From NCBI GenBank assembly GCA_016713435.1, contig JADJPD010000005.1, positions 360,001 through 424,000 of the forward strand: a DNA stretch of 64,000 nucleotides. Reading direction: 5' to 3'. Of the stretch, positions 39,118-46,844 are shown piece after piece. A program made the position numbers and the translations under genes. The DNA comes from Gemmatimonadota bacterium (lineage in GTDB: Bacteria > Gemmatimonadota > Gemmatimonadetes > Gemmatimonadales > GWC2-71-9). Within the stretch, counting starts at the first letter, position 1. Every line of letters begins with the position of its first letter. The notes beneath the pieces are model-generated. The model ran no database searches. It had not been told where the DNA came from and saw nothing but the letters and a program-made list of their open reading frames with translations.

Positions 39118-40083
39118 TCAGTCGGTGGTGATCGGGCCCATCTGGATGACTTCGAAGTCGGCGCCCGTGAGCTGCTTGAGGGTATTGAGTTCGTCATCGT
39201 CCCAGCGGGCGTCGGGAGCGCCGGAGAGGTACCAGTTGCTGCCGTTGTCGGCCAGGATCATCCCGTACTGCTTGAGGGCCGTGAGGATCACCTGGGCGCT
39301 GGCGGGATAGCCGCTGATGTCGAACCCCGCCTTGAGGCGGACCCGCATGCCCATGGGCGGCAGGTCGCTGCTGGTGTAGTCGGAGGCGAAATGGCGGGCA
39401 GGATGCACGTACCCGCGCCGCGTGGTGGCGGCGGTGAACCGGAGCGCGTGGTTGATGGCGCCCTGCTCCACCACCTCGTCGTAGCGCACCAGGCCGGGGA
39501 AGATCGGGAGCCCGGCGGCGTCCGCAGAGGTCCACCCGGCGGGACGCAGCGCGTTGGACGACAGGTCGAAGACGGCGCCCGAGCCGGCGTGCCAGCCGTT
39601 CCCCTGCTTCCGGCTGTTGAACATCTCGTAGAGCGTCCACGAGTCCCGGTCGATCACCAGCACGTGCCGGTCACCGCCACCCTCCACCGGTGCGCTGCGC
39701 GGGATCGGGTAGGGGCCGGGGTCGCTCTCGTCATCGTAGTCGAAGCTCACCGGCACGCTGGCGAAGGTGGAGTCGATCACCACGTAGGGGATCCCGAACG
39801 GCCCGCCGTTCCAGTTGGCGCCGAAGTCCGGGTGCAGGTGCGCCCCGAGGCCGATGGAAGCGATCAGCGCATCGGAATTGGAGTCGACGGGCGCGGTGTC
39901 GATGCGGGTGTTCCAGGGATTGTCGTCCGGGAACGGGCGGCGCCCGGCCAGGCTGGCGCCGGGGCCCAGGCCGGGCCCGTAGGTCTCCGGCGGGGCGGAT
40001 TCACTGGTCCCGCCGCCACAGGCGGCGAGGAGCAGCAGGGCGAGCGGAAACGGGCGCACGTGATGCGGGAAGCCAGGGGGCAT
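39118..40083 (-). CDS. Uncharacterised secreted lipoprotein
   Basis: 321 aa from ATG 40083. The signal peptide ends in the lipobox LLAAC, followed by a Gly/Ser/Pro linker. The rest is one globular domain with RRPFPDDNPWNTRIDTAP near the mature start, then HPDFG, DESDPGPYPIP, GGGDRHVLVIDRDSWTLYEMF, SNALRPAGWTSADAAGLPIFPGLVRYDE, RGYVHPARHFAS and ILADNGSNWYLSGAPDARWDD. I recognise this as a conserved secreted domain found in various bacteria and some fungi but know no function for it. Several His and Asp residues in conserved-looking motifs would suit a hydrolase or metal site; that is only a guess. The upstream lipoprotein at 40146 has the same orientation. Confidence 0.75.
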   Translation of the reverse strand: MPPGFPHHVRPFPLALLLLAACGGGTSESAPPETYGPGLGPGASLAGRRPFPDDNPWNTRIDTAPVDSNSDALIASIGLGAHLHPDFGANWNGGPFGIPYVVIDSTFASVPVSFDYDDESDPGPYPIPRSAPVEGGGDRHVLVIDRDSWTLYEMFNSRKQGNGWHAGSGAVFDLSSNALRPAGWTSADAAGLPIFPGLVRYDEVVEQGAINHALRFTAATTRRGYVHPARHFASDYTSSDLPPMGMRVRLKAGFDISGYPASAQVILTALKQYGMILADNGSNWYLSGAPDARWDDDELNTLKQLTGADFEVIQMGPITTD

Positions 40084-40145
40084 GGTCCACGATGACCCTG
40101 CCCCCCGGCTCCCCGCTGTGCGCGGGCGCACAATCCCCGGCGGGC

Positions 40146-40796
40146 TTACTGCGGGGCTGGAGGGGGCGGCTGCGGGGCCGGAACGCTGCCGCAGTCGGCC
40201 AGCTCGCCGAAGCCGCGCTTGTCCCGCAGGGTGAAGATGGCGCTCACCACGCCGGGATTGGGCGCGGCGATGGCGGCGCGCCAGGTGTATTCGTCCACGG
40301 GGGTCCACCGCCAGTCCCACGCCGTGACGTCGGTCGGGCCGCCCTGCACGGACGCCATGCGGAGCGTGGAGCCCTCGGCGCGGTTGATGGTCTTGCGGCC
40401 CTGGAGGTCCACGATCACCGCCCGGATGGAGTCGGCGCCGATGGCGCAGGCGGTGAGCGCCGGATTGAGCCGTCGGAGCCGGAGATGCACCTCCCGCTCC
40501 GACGCCACGGGGACATCGACCGGGTAGTCCTCGTAGAGCGAGAATTGCACCCGCACCACGAGCGGGCCCGCCGGGACGCGGGCGGCGTAGCTCCCGTCCG
40601 CACCGGTCTGCACCACCTTGCCGCCGAGACTGAGTATTGCGCCCGCCAGGGGCCGGCCGAGCACCGAGTCGGTCACCACCCCGTGAATGGAGACCAAGTC
40701 CGGCGATCCACCACCCGGGGCGAGCGGGGCGGGCTCGCCACCGCCATAGCAGGCGGCGCCAAGCAGGAGGCACAGTGAGGGCACGGTCAGGCGCAT
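40146..40796 (-). CDS. Lipoprotein with carboxypeptidase-regulatory-like domain
   Basis: 216 aa. ATG 40796 has GAGG five bases upstream; the frame extends further upstream without support. Lipobox LGAAC near residue 17. Residues about 35-110 form a CarboxypepD_reg-like sandwich (SIHGVVTDSVLGRPLAGAILSLGG, GADGSYAARVPAG). A C-terminal region of unknown fold follows (TDVTAWDWRWTPVDEYTWRA), ending in a Pro-rich tail. Probably a cell-envelope protein; no enzyme motif seen. Confidence 0.78.
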   Translation of the reverse strand: MRLTVPSLCLLLGAACYGGGEPAPLAPGGGSPDLVSIHGVVTDSVLGRPLAGAILSLGGKVVQTGADGSYAARVPAGPLVVRVQFSLYEDYPVDVPVASEREVHLRLRRLNPALTACAIGADSIRAVIVDLQGRKTINRAEGSTLRMASVQGGPTDVTAWDWRWTPVDEYTWRAAIAAPNPGVVSAIFTLRDKRGFGELADCGSVPAPQPPPPAPQ

Positions 40797-41006
40797 GCGA
40801 TCCTCGCGGATTGTCCCGGGATGATGGCCAATATCGGAAACCGGACGACGGCGCGCCACCCTGACCTGCCGACTCCCGGGGGAGACCGGGATGATCACCA
40901 CACCGGATGGGGGAGAACGTCCCCACGACCCCGGCGTCCCGGGAACGAGCCAGGCCCCCGGGGCTCCCGTACCTTGCCGCGGACACGGCGCGATTCGCCG
41001 TCCGGC

Positions 41007-41035
41007 TGGACGTCCCTCCCCCGCCTGTTTAGGTT
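41007..41035 (+). promoter_or_regulatory. Candidate promoter of tRNA-Ser(GCU)
   Basis: TGGACG (41007-41012), a 17-base spacer and TAGGTT (41030-41035), ending 11 bases before the mature tRNA. Confidence 0.5.
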
Positions 41036-41046
41036 CCCCCCGCGCT

Positions 41047-41137
41047 GGAGTCGTGGCCGAGTGGCTGAAGGCGGCGGTTTGCTAAACCGTTATAGGGTTG
41101 AAAAGCTCTATCGAGGGTTCGAATCCCTCCGACTCCG
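41047..41137 (+). tRNA. tRNA-Ser (anticodon GCU)
   Basis: 91 bases. Acceptor stem 41047-41053 pairing with 41130-41136, discriminator G41137. Anticodon loop TTGCTAA gives GCU. Long class II variable arm, and T-arm GAGGG-TTCGAAT-CCCTC. CCA is not encoded. It lies just upstream of gltX. Confidence 0.95.
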
Positions 41138-41147
41138 TACCACCGAC

Positions 41148-41190
41148 CGGGGAACTGGGCACCAAGGCGCCCCGTTCCCCGTTTCGTTTC
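41148..41190 (+). terminator. Candidate terminator/attenuator between tRNA-Ser and gltX
   Basis: An 8-bp stem (41148-41155 with 41174-41181) with an 18-base loop, followed by GTTTCGTTTC. It is weaker than the other hairpins and may let some transcription continue into gltX. Confidence 0.4.
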
Positions 41191-41208
41191 CCCACACCGT
41201 CCCGGCCC

Positions 41209-42621
41209 ATGCCCGCCGTCCGCGTCCGCTTCGCTCCCTCGCCCACCGGCTACCTCCACGTCGGCGGGGCGCGCACCGCCCTGTTCAACTGGCTCTACGC
41301 CCGGAAGACCGGCGGCACCATGGTGCTCCGCATCGAGGACACCGACCAGGAGCGCTCCACCGAGGCGCACACCCAGGTGATCCTGGACGGCCTCACCTGG
41401 CTGGGCATCACCTGGGACGAGGGACCGTACTTCCAGGCCGAGGCCGGCCCCAAGCACAAGGCGGACGCCGAGCAGCTGCTGGGCGAGGGGAAGGCCTACC
41501 GCTGCTTCTGCACCAAGGCGGAGCTGGACGCGGCGCGTGAGGCGGCCGAGCGGGCCAAGTCGTCGTTCCGGTACGACGGGCGCTGCGGGCGGCTGTCCGC
41601 GGCCGAGGTGCAGGGGCGCCTGGACCGCGGCGAGCCGTTCAGCGTGCGGCTCCGGATGCCGGACGAGGAGATCGCCTGGGAGGATGCGGTCCACGGGCGG
41701 ATCAGCTTCCAGGGCCGGGACCTCGACGACTTCATCATCCTCCGCAGCGACGGCACCCCGATCTACAACCTCGCCGTGGTCTCCGACGACATCGCCATGC
41801 GGATCACCCACGTGATCCGCGGCGACGACCACGTGAGCAACACGCCCAAGCAGATCGCCCTCTATCGCGCCTTCGGGCAGCCCACCCCCGTCTTCGCTCA
41901 CGTGCCGATGATCCTCGGCAACGACGGCAAGAAGCTCTCGAAGCGCCACGGCGCCACCGCCGTCGGCGACTACCAGAACCAGGGCATCCTCCCGCTCGCC
42001 ATGCGGAACTTCCTGGCGCTCCTCGGCTGGTCGCCGGGCGGGGACCGGGAGGTGCTGCCGGAGCCGGAGATGATCGCGCTCTTCTCGCTGGAGGGGATCC
42101 AGAAGAAGGCGGCGGTGTTCGACACCACCAAGCTCGAGTGGATGAACGGCCAGTACCTCTCGGCCCTGCCGGCGGCCGACCTGCTGCCGCCCGTGACGCG
42201 CCACCTGGCCGAGGTGGGAGTGAGCACGGAGGGCCGGGATCTCGCGGCACTCGTGGATGCGGTCAAGGTGCGAAGCCGGACCCTGCTCGACATCGCGCAT
42301 CAGGTGGCGGTGCGGGTGGACGGCAGCCGCGTGACCCGCGACGCCAAGGGCGACGCGCTGGTGGCCAAGCTGGGCGACGCCTTCCCGGGCAACCTGCGCC
42401 TGGTCCTCGGCGTGCTCGAGGGGGCCGAGTGGACCGCACCCGCCCTCGAGGCGGCGGTGAAGGCCCTGGCGGAGGCGGAGGGCAAGAAGCTCGGCGACTT
42501 GATGCAGCCCATCCGCGTGGCCCTGACCGGTGGCACCGTCTCCGAGCCGGTCAACGAACTCCTCGCCGTGGTCGGCCGCGACGAAAGCCTGGCGCGGATT
42601 CGCCGCGCCGCGGGCCTGTGA
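41209..42621 (+). CDS. gltX: Glutamate--tRNA ligase
   Basis: 470 aa, normal for bacterial GluRS. ATG 41209 begins MPAVRVRFAPSPTGYLHVGG; the open frame upstream runs into tRNA-Ser and is not coding. Class I motifs: HIGH-like PSPTGYLHVGGART, IEDTDQERST for glutamate recognition, and KMSKS-like KKLSKRHGATAV (near 41935). The helical anticodon-binding half follows. No cysteine zinc site is obvious beyond CFCTKAEL and the lone Cys of YDGRCG. It charges tRNA-Glu, and possibly tRNA-Gln if no GlnRS is present. The stop overlaps the GTG of the next gene (GTGA). Confidence 0.96.
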   Translation: MPAVRVRFAPSPTGYLHVGGARTALFNWLYARKTGGTMVLRIEDTDQERSTEAHTQVILDGLTWLGITWDEGPYFQAEAGPKHKADAEQLLGEGKAYRCFCTKAELDAAREAAERAKSSFRYDGRCGRLSAAEVQGRLDRGEPFSVRLRMPDEEIAWEDAVHGRISFQGRDLDDFIILRSDGTPIYNLAVVSDDIAMRITHVIRGDDHVSNTPKQIALYRAFGQPTPVFAHVPMILGNDGKKLSKRHGATAVGDYQNQGILPLAMRNFLALLGWSPGGDREVLPEPEMIALFSLEGIQKKAAVFDTTKLEWMNGQYLSALPAADLLPPVTRHLAEVGVSTEGRDLAALVDAVKVRSRTLLDIAHQVAVRVDGSRVTRDAKGDALVAKLGDAFPGNLRLVLGVLEGAEWTAPALEAAVKALAEAEGKKLGDLMQPIRVALTGGTVSEPVNELLAVVGRDESLARIRRAAGL

Positions 42622-43676
42622 GGGTAGCCGCCACCGCGCTCGCGGCGGCCCTGTTCGTCCCTACCCTGCTGCCCGCCCAGGGCATCGTGCACGAGCCGGC
42701 CCCCGTCCGGCTCGTTTTCACGGGCGACATCAACCTCGGCACCCGCACCCTCCCCGACGGCCTCCCGCCCGACAGCGGCCGCGGGCTCTTCGCGCGCGTG
42801 GACTCGCTCCTGCGGGGCGACCTGGTGATCGGGAATTTCGAGGGCGTGCTGGCCGACAGCGGGGAGTCGTCCAAGTGCGCGCCCCGCTCCACCCGCTGCT
42901 ACGCCTTTGCCACGCCCACCTGGCTGGCCTCGCGCCTGGTGGACGCGGGCTTCACCACGCTCAACCTGGCCAACAACCACGCCAACGACTACGGCCTCGA
43001 GTGGCGCCAGCACACCGAGGACACCTTCCGGGCCATGGGGATCACGCCCTACGGGCCGGTGGGGACGGTGGCGATCACGCCGCTCCTGCGCGACGGCGGG
43101 CGGATGACGCTCGTGGGCATCGTCGGCTTCGCCACCTATCCCCACTCCGGCAACCTGCTGGACATCCCGGCGAGCGCCGCGCTGGTGGACTCGATCCGGC
43201 CGCTGGTGGACATCCTGGTGGTCACCTTCCACGGCGGGAAGGAAGGCACCACCGCCACCCGGGTGCCGAACGGCCCGGAGTTCCTGGCGGGCGAACCGCG
43301 CGGCAACCTGCGGAAGTTCGCCCGCGCGGTCATCGAGGCGGGGGCCGATGCGGTGGTAGGCCACGGGCCGCACGTGCTGCGCGGGGTCGAGTTCTACCGG
43401 GGCCGGCCGATCGCCTACTCGCTCGGCAACTTCCTGACGTACCGCGGCTTCAGCATGGAAGGCGTGCTGGGCCTCACCACCGTGCTGACCCTCGAGCTCG
43501 ACGGCAACGGCCAATTCCAGGGCGGCCGCATGGCCTCGCTCCGCCAGCTCCCCGACTCGGGGCTCGCCCCCGACCCGGCACACCGCTCCCTCGACCTGCT
43601 GCGCCGCCTCTCCCGCCTCGACTTCCCCGGCACCGGCGCCCGCTTCGCCGACGACGGCTCCTTCCGCGGCCCCTGA
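42618..43676 (+). CDS. CapA-family (PGA_cap) metallophosphatase-like protein
   Basis: 352 aa, GTG start overlapping gltX by 4 bases. A signal peptide (ALAAALFVPTLLPAQG) is followed by the CapA/PGA_cap fold of the calcineurin-like superfamily: VFTGDINLGTR, LVIGNFEGVLAD, TTLNLANNHANDYG, ILVVTFHGGKEG, AVVGHGPHVLRGVEFYRGRPIAYSLGNFL. The Asp, Asn and His residues expected for a two-metal site are present. Relatives take part in poly-gamma-glutamate capsule export or cut glycans and peptides, but the substrate here is unknown. Coupling to gltX may be only transcriptional convenience. Confidence 0.88.
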   Translation: MRVAATALAAALFVPTLLPAQGIVHEPAPVRLVFTGDINLGTRTLPDGLPPDSGRGLFARVDSLLRGDLVIGNFEGVLADSGESSKCAPRSTRCYAFATPTWLASRLVDAGFTTLNLANNHANDYGLEWRQHTEDTFRAMGITPYGPVGTVAITPLLRDGGRMTLVGIVGFATYPHSGNLLDIPASAALVDSIRPLVDILVVTFHGGKEGTTATRVPNGPEFLAGEPRGNLRKFARAVIEAGADAVVGHGPHVLRGVEFYRGRPIAYSLGNFLTYRGFSMEGVLGLTTVLTLELDGNGQFQGGRMASLRQLPDSGLAPDPAHRSLDLLRRLSRLDFPGTGARFADDGSFRGP

Positions 43677-43697
43677 TCAGCGACGAATAGACGCGAA

Positions 43698-43762
43698 GAA
43701 GCCCGCCCTTCGTCGGTCTCGGCCGGATACATCCGGCCGCTACGGACGAGGGGGCGGGCTTC
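43698..43762. terminator. Large imperfect stem-loop between convergent genes
   Basis: An outer 11-bp stem (43698-43708 with 43752-43762) encloses a short inner stem (TCGTC/GACGA) and the 20-base palindrome at 43720-43739. It lies between capA (+) and the lipoprotein gene (-), so it can act on both transcripts; there is no T run. Confidence 0.55.
43720..43739. repeat. Palindromic repeat copy 1 (CGGCCGGATACATCCGGCCG)
   Basis: A near-perfect 20-base palindrome. With flanking CT and CTACG it matches, in inverted orientation, the copy at 43803-43822; together they share about 27 bases. A related copy is at 59510-59529. Confidence 0.7.
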
Positions 43763-43802
43763 TCCGTCCCACGCGACGTAAGCTCCGAGTTCGCGTACGT
43801 AG

Positions 43803-43822
43803 CGGCCGGATATATCCGGCCG
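43803..43822. repeat. Palindromic repeat copy 2 (CGGCCGGATATATCCGGCCG)
   Basis: A perfect 20-base palindrome, 83 bases from copy 1 and in opposite orientation judged by flanks (CTACG on one side, CTC on the other). The pair resembles a REP/BIME-type element or a very short MITE. Confidence 0.72.
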
Positions 43823-43836
43823 AGTCCCACGACGAG

Positions 43837-45570
43837 CTACGGCTTCGTCGTGGCGTCGCGCGCGATGGTGCGGCCGTCCGTCGTGGCGCCGGGACGGCGG
43901 AGGGTCACGGCGTCGGAGTTGGCCTCGTAGCTCATCGCGTTGATCGGCGTCACCTGGGTACCGTTCAGCTCGAAGACCGTCCAGAGGGTCCCCGCCTGGT
44001 TCGGCACGAAGAACGTCTGCACCAGGTTGCCACCGATGTAGAGCTCCACCCGCGCGGCCGACCCCGCCAGCGCCGTGCTCGGATTGCTGCCGGCGTTGTC
44101 GTAGTCGTGCGCCGAGAAGCGGTACACGCCGCTCGCCTGCTGCCAGATGGTGATGGTCTCGGGCCCGTTGCCGTCGGTGTCGTCCACGTCGAGGCTGGCG
44201 AACGGCGGGGCGTCGGAGATGCCCTGGTCCGAGTAATACACGTGGAAGCGGGTGCCCGCCGTGTCGGGGCCGGTGAGGTGGGCGTCGAGGTCCTGCGGTG
44301 TGGCGCCCCAGGTGAGCACGATGCGCGCCATGCCGCCGCCCGTGGCCGAGAGGATCACGTCGTCGGTGAGCGGCTGCGTCACGCCGAGGGAGACGGCGGT
44401 CCGGCTCCCCGTGGTGAACCCGATGACGGATGCCGTGACCGTATAGGTCCCCACCGCCACGCCCGGGAAGAAGTAGAACCCGAGGCTGTCCGACGTGGTG
44501 GTGGCGACGACCGTGCCGCCAGCGGCGTTCACGCCGGCACGGAGTTCCACCGTCGCCCCGGGGAGGCCGCCGTTGGTGCTCGCGTCGCGCACCGTGCCGC
44601 CCAGGGTGGTGCTGCCGCCCCGGCCCTGCGGGACGAGCGGGATCGTGGCCACGGTGGTCGCGCCGCCGCTCCCGAGCGTGGCGTTGAAGAGGTCCGTGGA
44701 CACGAAGCCCTGCAGCCCCACCGACACCCGGTAGGTGCCTGGCGTCAGCGGCCCTGAGGTGTAGCTGCCGTCGGAGGCGGTGGTGAGCGTGTCCACGGCG
44801 TTGCCCTGCGAGTCGAGCACGATCACCTGGGCGCCGGCGAGGCCGAGGCCCGACGAGGCATCCACGACGCGGCCGGCGACCACCGCCGCGTTGGCCGGGA
44901 TCACCGTCACCGTGGTGGTGTCGGCGGTGCCGTTCGGGGTTCGCGCCACCACCTGCACGCTGCCGGCGCTGGTCGGTGCCCGGAGCCGCCCCAGCGCACT
45001 CATGGTGCCCGCACTGGCGCTCCACGACACGTAGACGCCCGCCACCGGCGCCTGGCTCGAGTCGAGCGCGGTGACACCGAAGGTCAGCGTGTCGCCCGCG
45101 GCGAGCGTCGGGTTGGCGGGCGTGATGGTGAGGATCGCGACGTTGTTGCCCGGGCCGGTGTAGAACGGCTGCAGCGGCGGCGGCGACACCGCCTGCCCCG
45201 CCTGCACCGTGACCACCTGCCCCGCCACGAAGAGCACCTGCCCGGTGGCCGTCTCGTAGCTCAGGTCCACGAAGAGCTGCTCGCTCGACGCCTGCGTCAC
45301 CACGTTGAGCGAGAGGTTGATCGACGCGTTGTTCGGGTTCCACGGCACCACCCGGTTGACCACGTCCTGGGAGATGTCGTTCACCACGCGGTAGACTCGC
45401 ACCCGCACCTGCTCGATGGCCAGGCTGGAGCCGAACTGCGACAGCGCCGGCGGCGCCACCGCGCGCACCGCGATGGCCGCGAGCCCCGGGTTCACTTCAT
45501 CGGTGGGCGATTCGGCGCACGCCGCGAGCAGCGGCAGCGCCACGGCCAGGATGCGGAGGAAGCGGCTCAT
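43837..45570 (-). CDS. Multi-domain Ig-like/carboxypeptidase-regulatory lipoprotein with YfaP-like C-terminus
   Basis: 577 aa. ATG 45570 has GGAG upstream and overlaps the stop of the 147-aa gene (ATGA). Lipobox LLAAC. Domains: an N-terminal region about anchor-proximal strands (IEQVRVRVYRVVNDISQDVV), a Big-type Ig domain (ITPANPTLAAGDTLTFGVTALD), two carboxypeptidase-regulatory-like sandwiches (AGRVVDASSGLGLAGAQVIV; GGTVRDASTNGGLPGATVEL), and a C-terminal DUF2135/YfaP-like domain (LTWGATPQDLDAHLTGPD, SLDVDDTDGNGPETITI). It shares this last domain type with the lipoprotein at 4922. It is the last gene of the operon that begins with the DinG-type helicase. A structural envelope role is likely, with no enzyme motif. 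Confidence 0.82.
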   Translation of the reverse strand: MSRFLRILAVALPLLAACAESPTDEVNPGLAAIAVRAVAPPALSQFGSSLAIEQVRVRVYRVVNDISQDVVNRVVPWNPNNASINLSLNVVTQASSEQLFVDLSYETATGQVLFVAGQVVTVQAGQAVSPPPLQPFYTGPGNNVAILTITPANPTLAAGDTLTFGVTALDSSQAPVAGVYVSWSASAGTMSALGRLRAPTSAGSVQVVARTPNGTADTTTVTVIPANAAVVAGRVVDASSGLGLAGAQVIVLDSQGNAVDTLTTASDGSYTSGPLTPGTYRVSVGLQGFVSTDLFNATLGSGGATTVATIPLVPQGRGGSTTLGGTVRDASTNGGLPGATVELRAGVNAAGGTVVATTTSDSLGFYFFPGVAVGTYTVTASVIGFTTGSRTAVSLGVTQPLTDDVILSATGGGMARIVLTWGATPQDLDAHLTGPDTAGTRFHVYYSDQGISDAPPFASLDVDDTDGNGPETITIWQQASGVYRFSAHDYDNAGSNPSTALAGSAARVELYIGGNLVQTFFVPNQAGTLWTVFELNGTQVTPINAMSYEANSDAVTLRRPGATTDGRTIARDATTKP

Positions 45571-46010
45571 ACGTAGATCTCCGTCCGGAAGCGCCAGATG
45601 CGGCGCAGCAGGTCGTCGAGGAACCCCTGGGTGGTGAAGGCCTGGACCGCGAGCATGGTGGACTCCGCGTTGCTGCCCCACAGGGCCGCGCGGTGGAGCC
45701 CGGAATCGAAGTCGGCGTGGACCCAGGCGCGCTGGTCCTGGGTCCACACCACCGGCACCACCTGCACCAGCTCGGCGGCCAGCCCGTTCACCCCGGGGCC
45801 GCCCACCGCGATGGTGGGATTCAGGTGGAAGATCCGGTTCTGCAGGTACCAGACGTCGCCCACGACCACGGCGCGGCGGAAGGGCTGGCCGTCGCTCCGC
45901 CCGTCGATGGCGGTCTTCAGGCGATAGGCCGTCGGCCGGTCCCGCTCCTCGGACCGGAGGTCCGAGCCGGTGACGATGACGACGGTCTCGTCGGTGTCGA
46001 TCAGCTTCAT
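45567..46010 (-). CDS. Hypothetical protein, 147 aa
   Basis: Not recognised. No signal peptide or membrane helix is evident. The sequence begins MKLIDTDETVVIVTGSDLRSEERDR and contains GDVWYLQNRIFHLNPTIAVGG and a Trp-rich end (WRFRTEIYV). It sits 10 bases after the TonB-like gene and overlaps the downstream lipoprotein start by 4 bases, so it is probably made together with that lipoprotein. Confidence 0.65.
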   Translation of the reverse strand: MKLIDTDETVVIVTGSDLRSEERDRPTAYRLKTAIDGRSDGQPFRRAVVVGDVWYLQNRIFHLNPTIAVGGPGVNGLAAELVQVVPVVWTQDQRAWVHADFDSGLHRAALWGSNAESTMLAVQAFTTQGFLDDLLRRIWRFRTEIYV

Positions 46011-46020
46011 GCCGCTCCCA

Positions 46021-46844
46021 TCAGTGCTCGGTGGAATCGGGCGCCTCGCGCTGCGCCCGTTCCAGGTCTTTCTGCCGTTGACGCTCGGCGCGCAGGTCGC
46101 GCACCGCCCGCTTGAAGTCGTCGAGGGTCGTGGCGCGCGACGCCGCGCGGCGCAGGTCTTCCGCGATCCACTGCCCGTTGTGGTCCAGCGCCGAGCGCTG
46201 GTCCCCCGCCGCCGGCAGCGGCAGGAGCGCCAGCACGGCCGCGGGGATCCGGAGGCCGGCGATGTAGATCGACTTGCTGTCGATCCCGAACTTGAGGCCG
46301 TCCACCTTCGTGGTCCAGTCGGGGAGCCGGGCCCGGTCCGCGCCCGGCTCGGCCGCGATGGAATCGAGGTACCGCTGCACGATCGCGGTGACCGCGCTGT
46401 CCACCAGCTCCACGTGCGTCCGTTCCAGCCGCTCGGCCAGCTGCCGGGGCGGCAGCGGCAGCGGCCGCACCCAGAGCCGCCCGTCGCCGAGGGCCGGGCC
46501 GATGCGGCCGGCCGGCCGGCGGGCCACGGGCTCGGAGTCCAGCACCACCGGGGCCGCCCGGTCGAAGGTCAGCGGCGCGGCGGTGTCCGGCACCACCGGG
46601 ATCCGGCTCGGGAGCGCCAGCTGGCGCCGCCCGCGCCCGCTCTCGGTGCGCGGCACGTAGAGCGGGATCGGCGTGGCGCGGTCCAGTCGTCGGCCGGGGG
46701 CAGCGCAATCAGCGTGGGCTCGCGCCGGTCGGGCAGCACCGGCAGGCGGCCCTCGATGACCACCAGGAAGAGCAGCGCGTGCAGGGCCAGGCTCGTGGCG
46801 AGGCCCGCCCAGCGGCGCCACCCCGCACCCCGGTCACCCCGCAT
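46021..46844 (-). CDS. TonB-like N-terminal membrane protein (frameshift near 46680)
   Basis: About 274 aa after repair. It probably starts at ATG 46844, inside the aminotransferase end (11-base overlap). A single membrane helix LATSLALHALLFLVV near the N terminus matches the LALH-type helix of TonB proteins, followed by a periplasmic part with Pro/Arg stretches (REPTLIALPP, then ATPIPLYVPRTESG) and a C-terminal helical, charged tail (RAERQRQKDLERAQRE). No TonB C-terminal domain is seen. Frame joining needs one base added around 46677-46684 (minus strand ACCGCG to ACCCGCG). Function unknown. Confidence 0.65.

Noticed and set aside
41098..41208. Upstream extension of gltX into the tRNA
   Set aside because: The frame overlaps the tRNA-Ser gene, and GluRS begins at MPAVRVRFAPSPTG in all usual family members.
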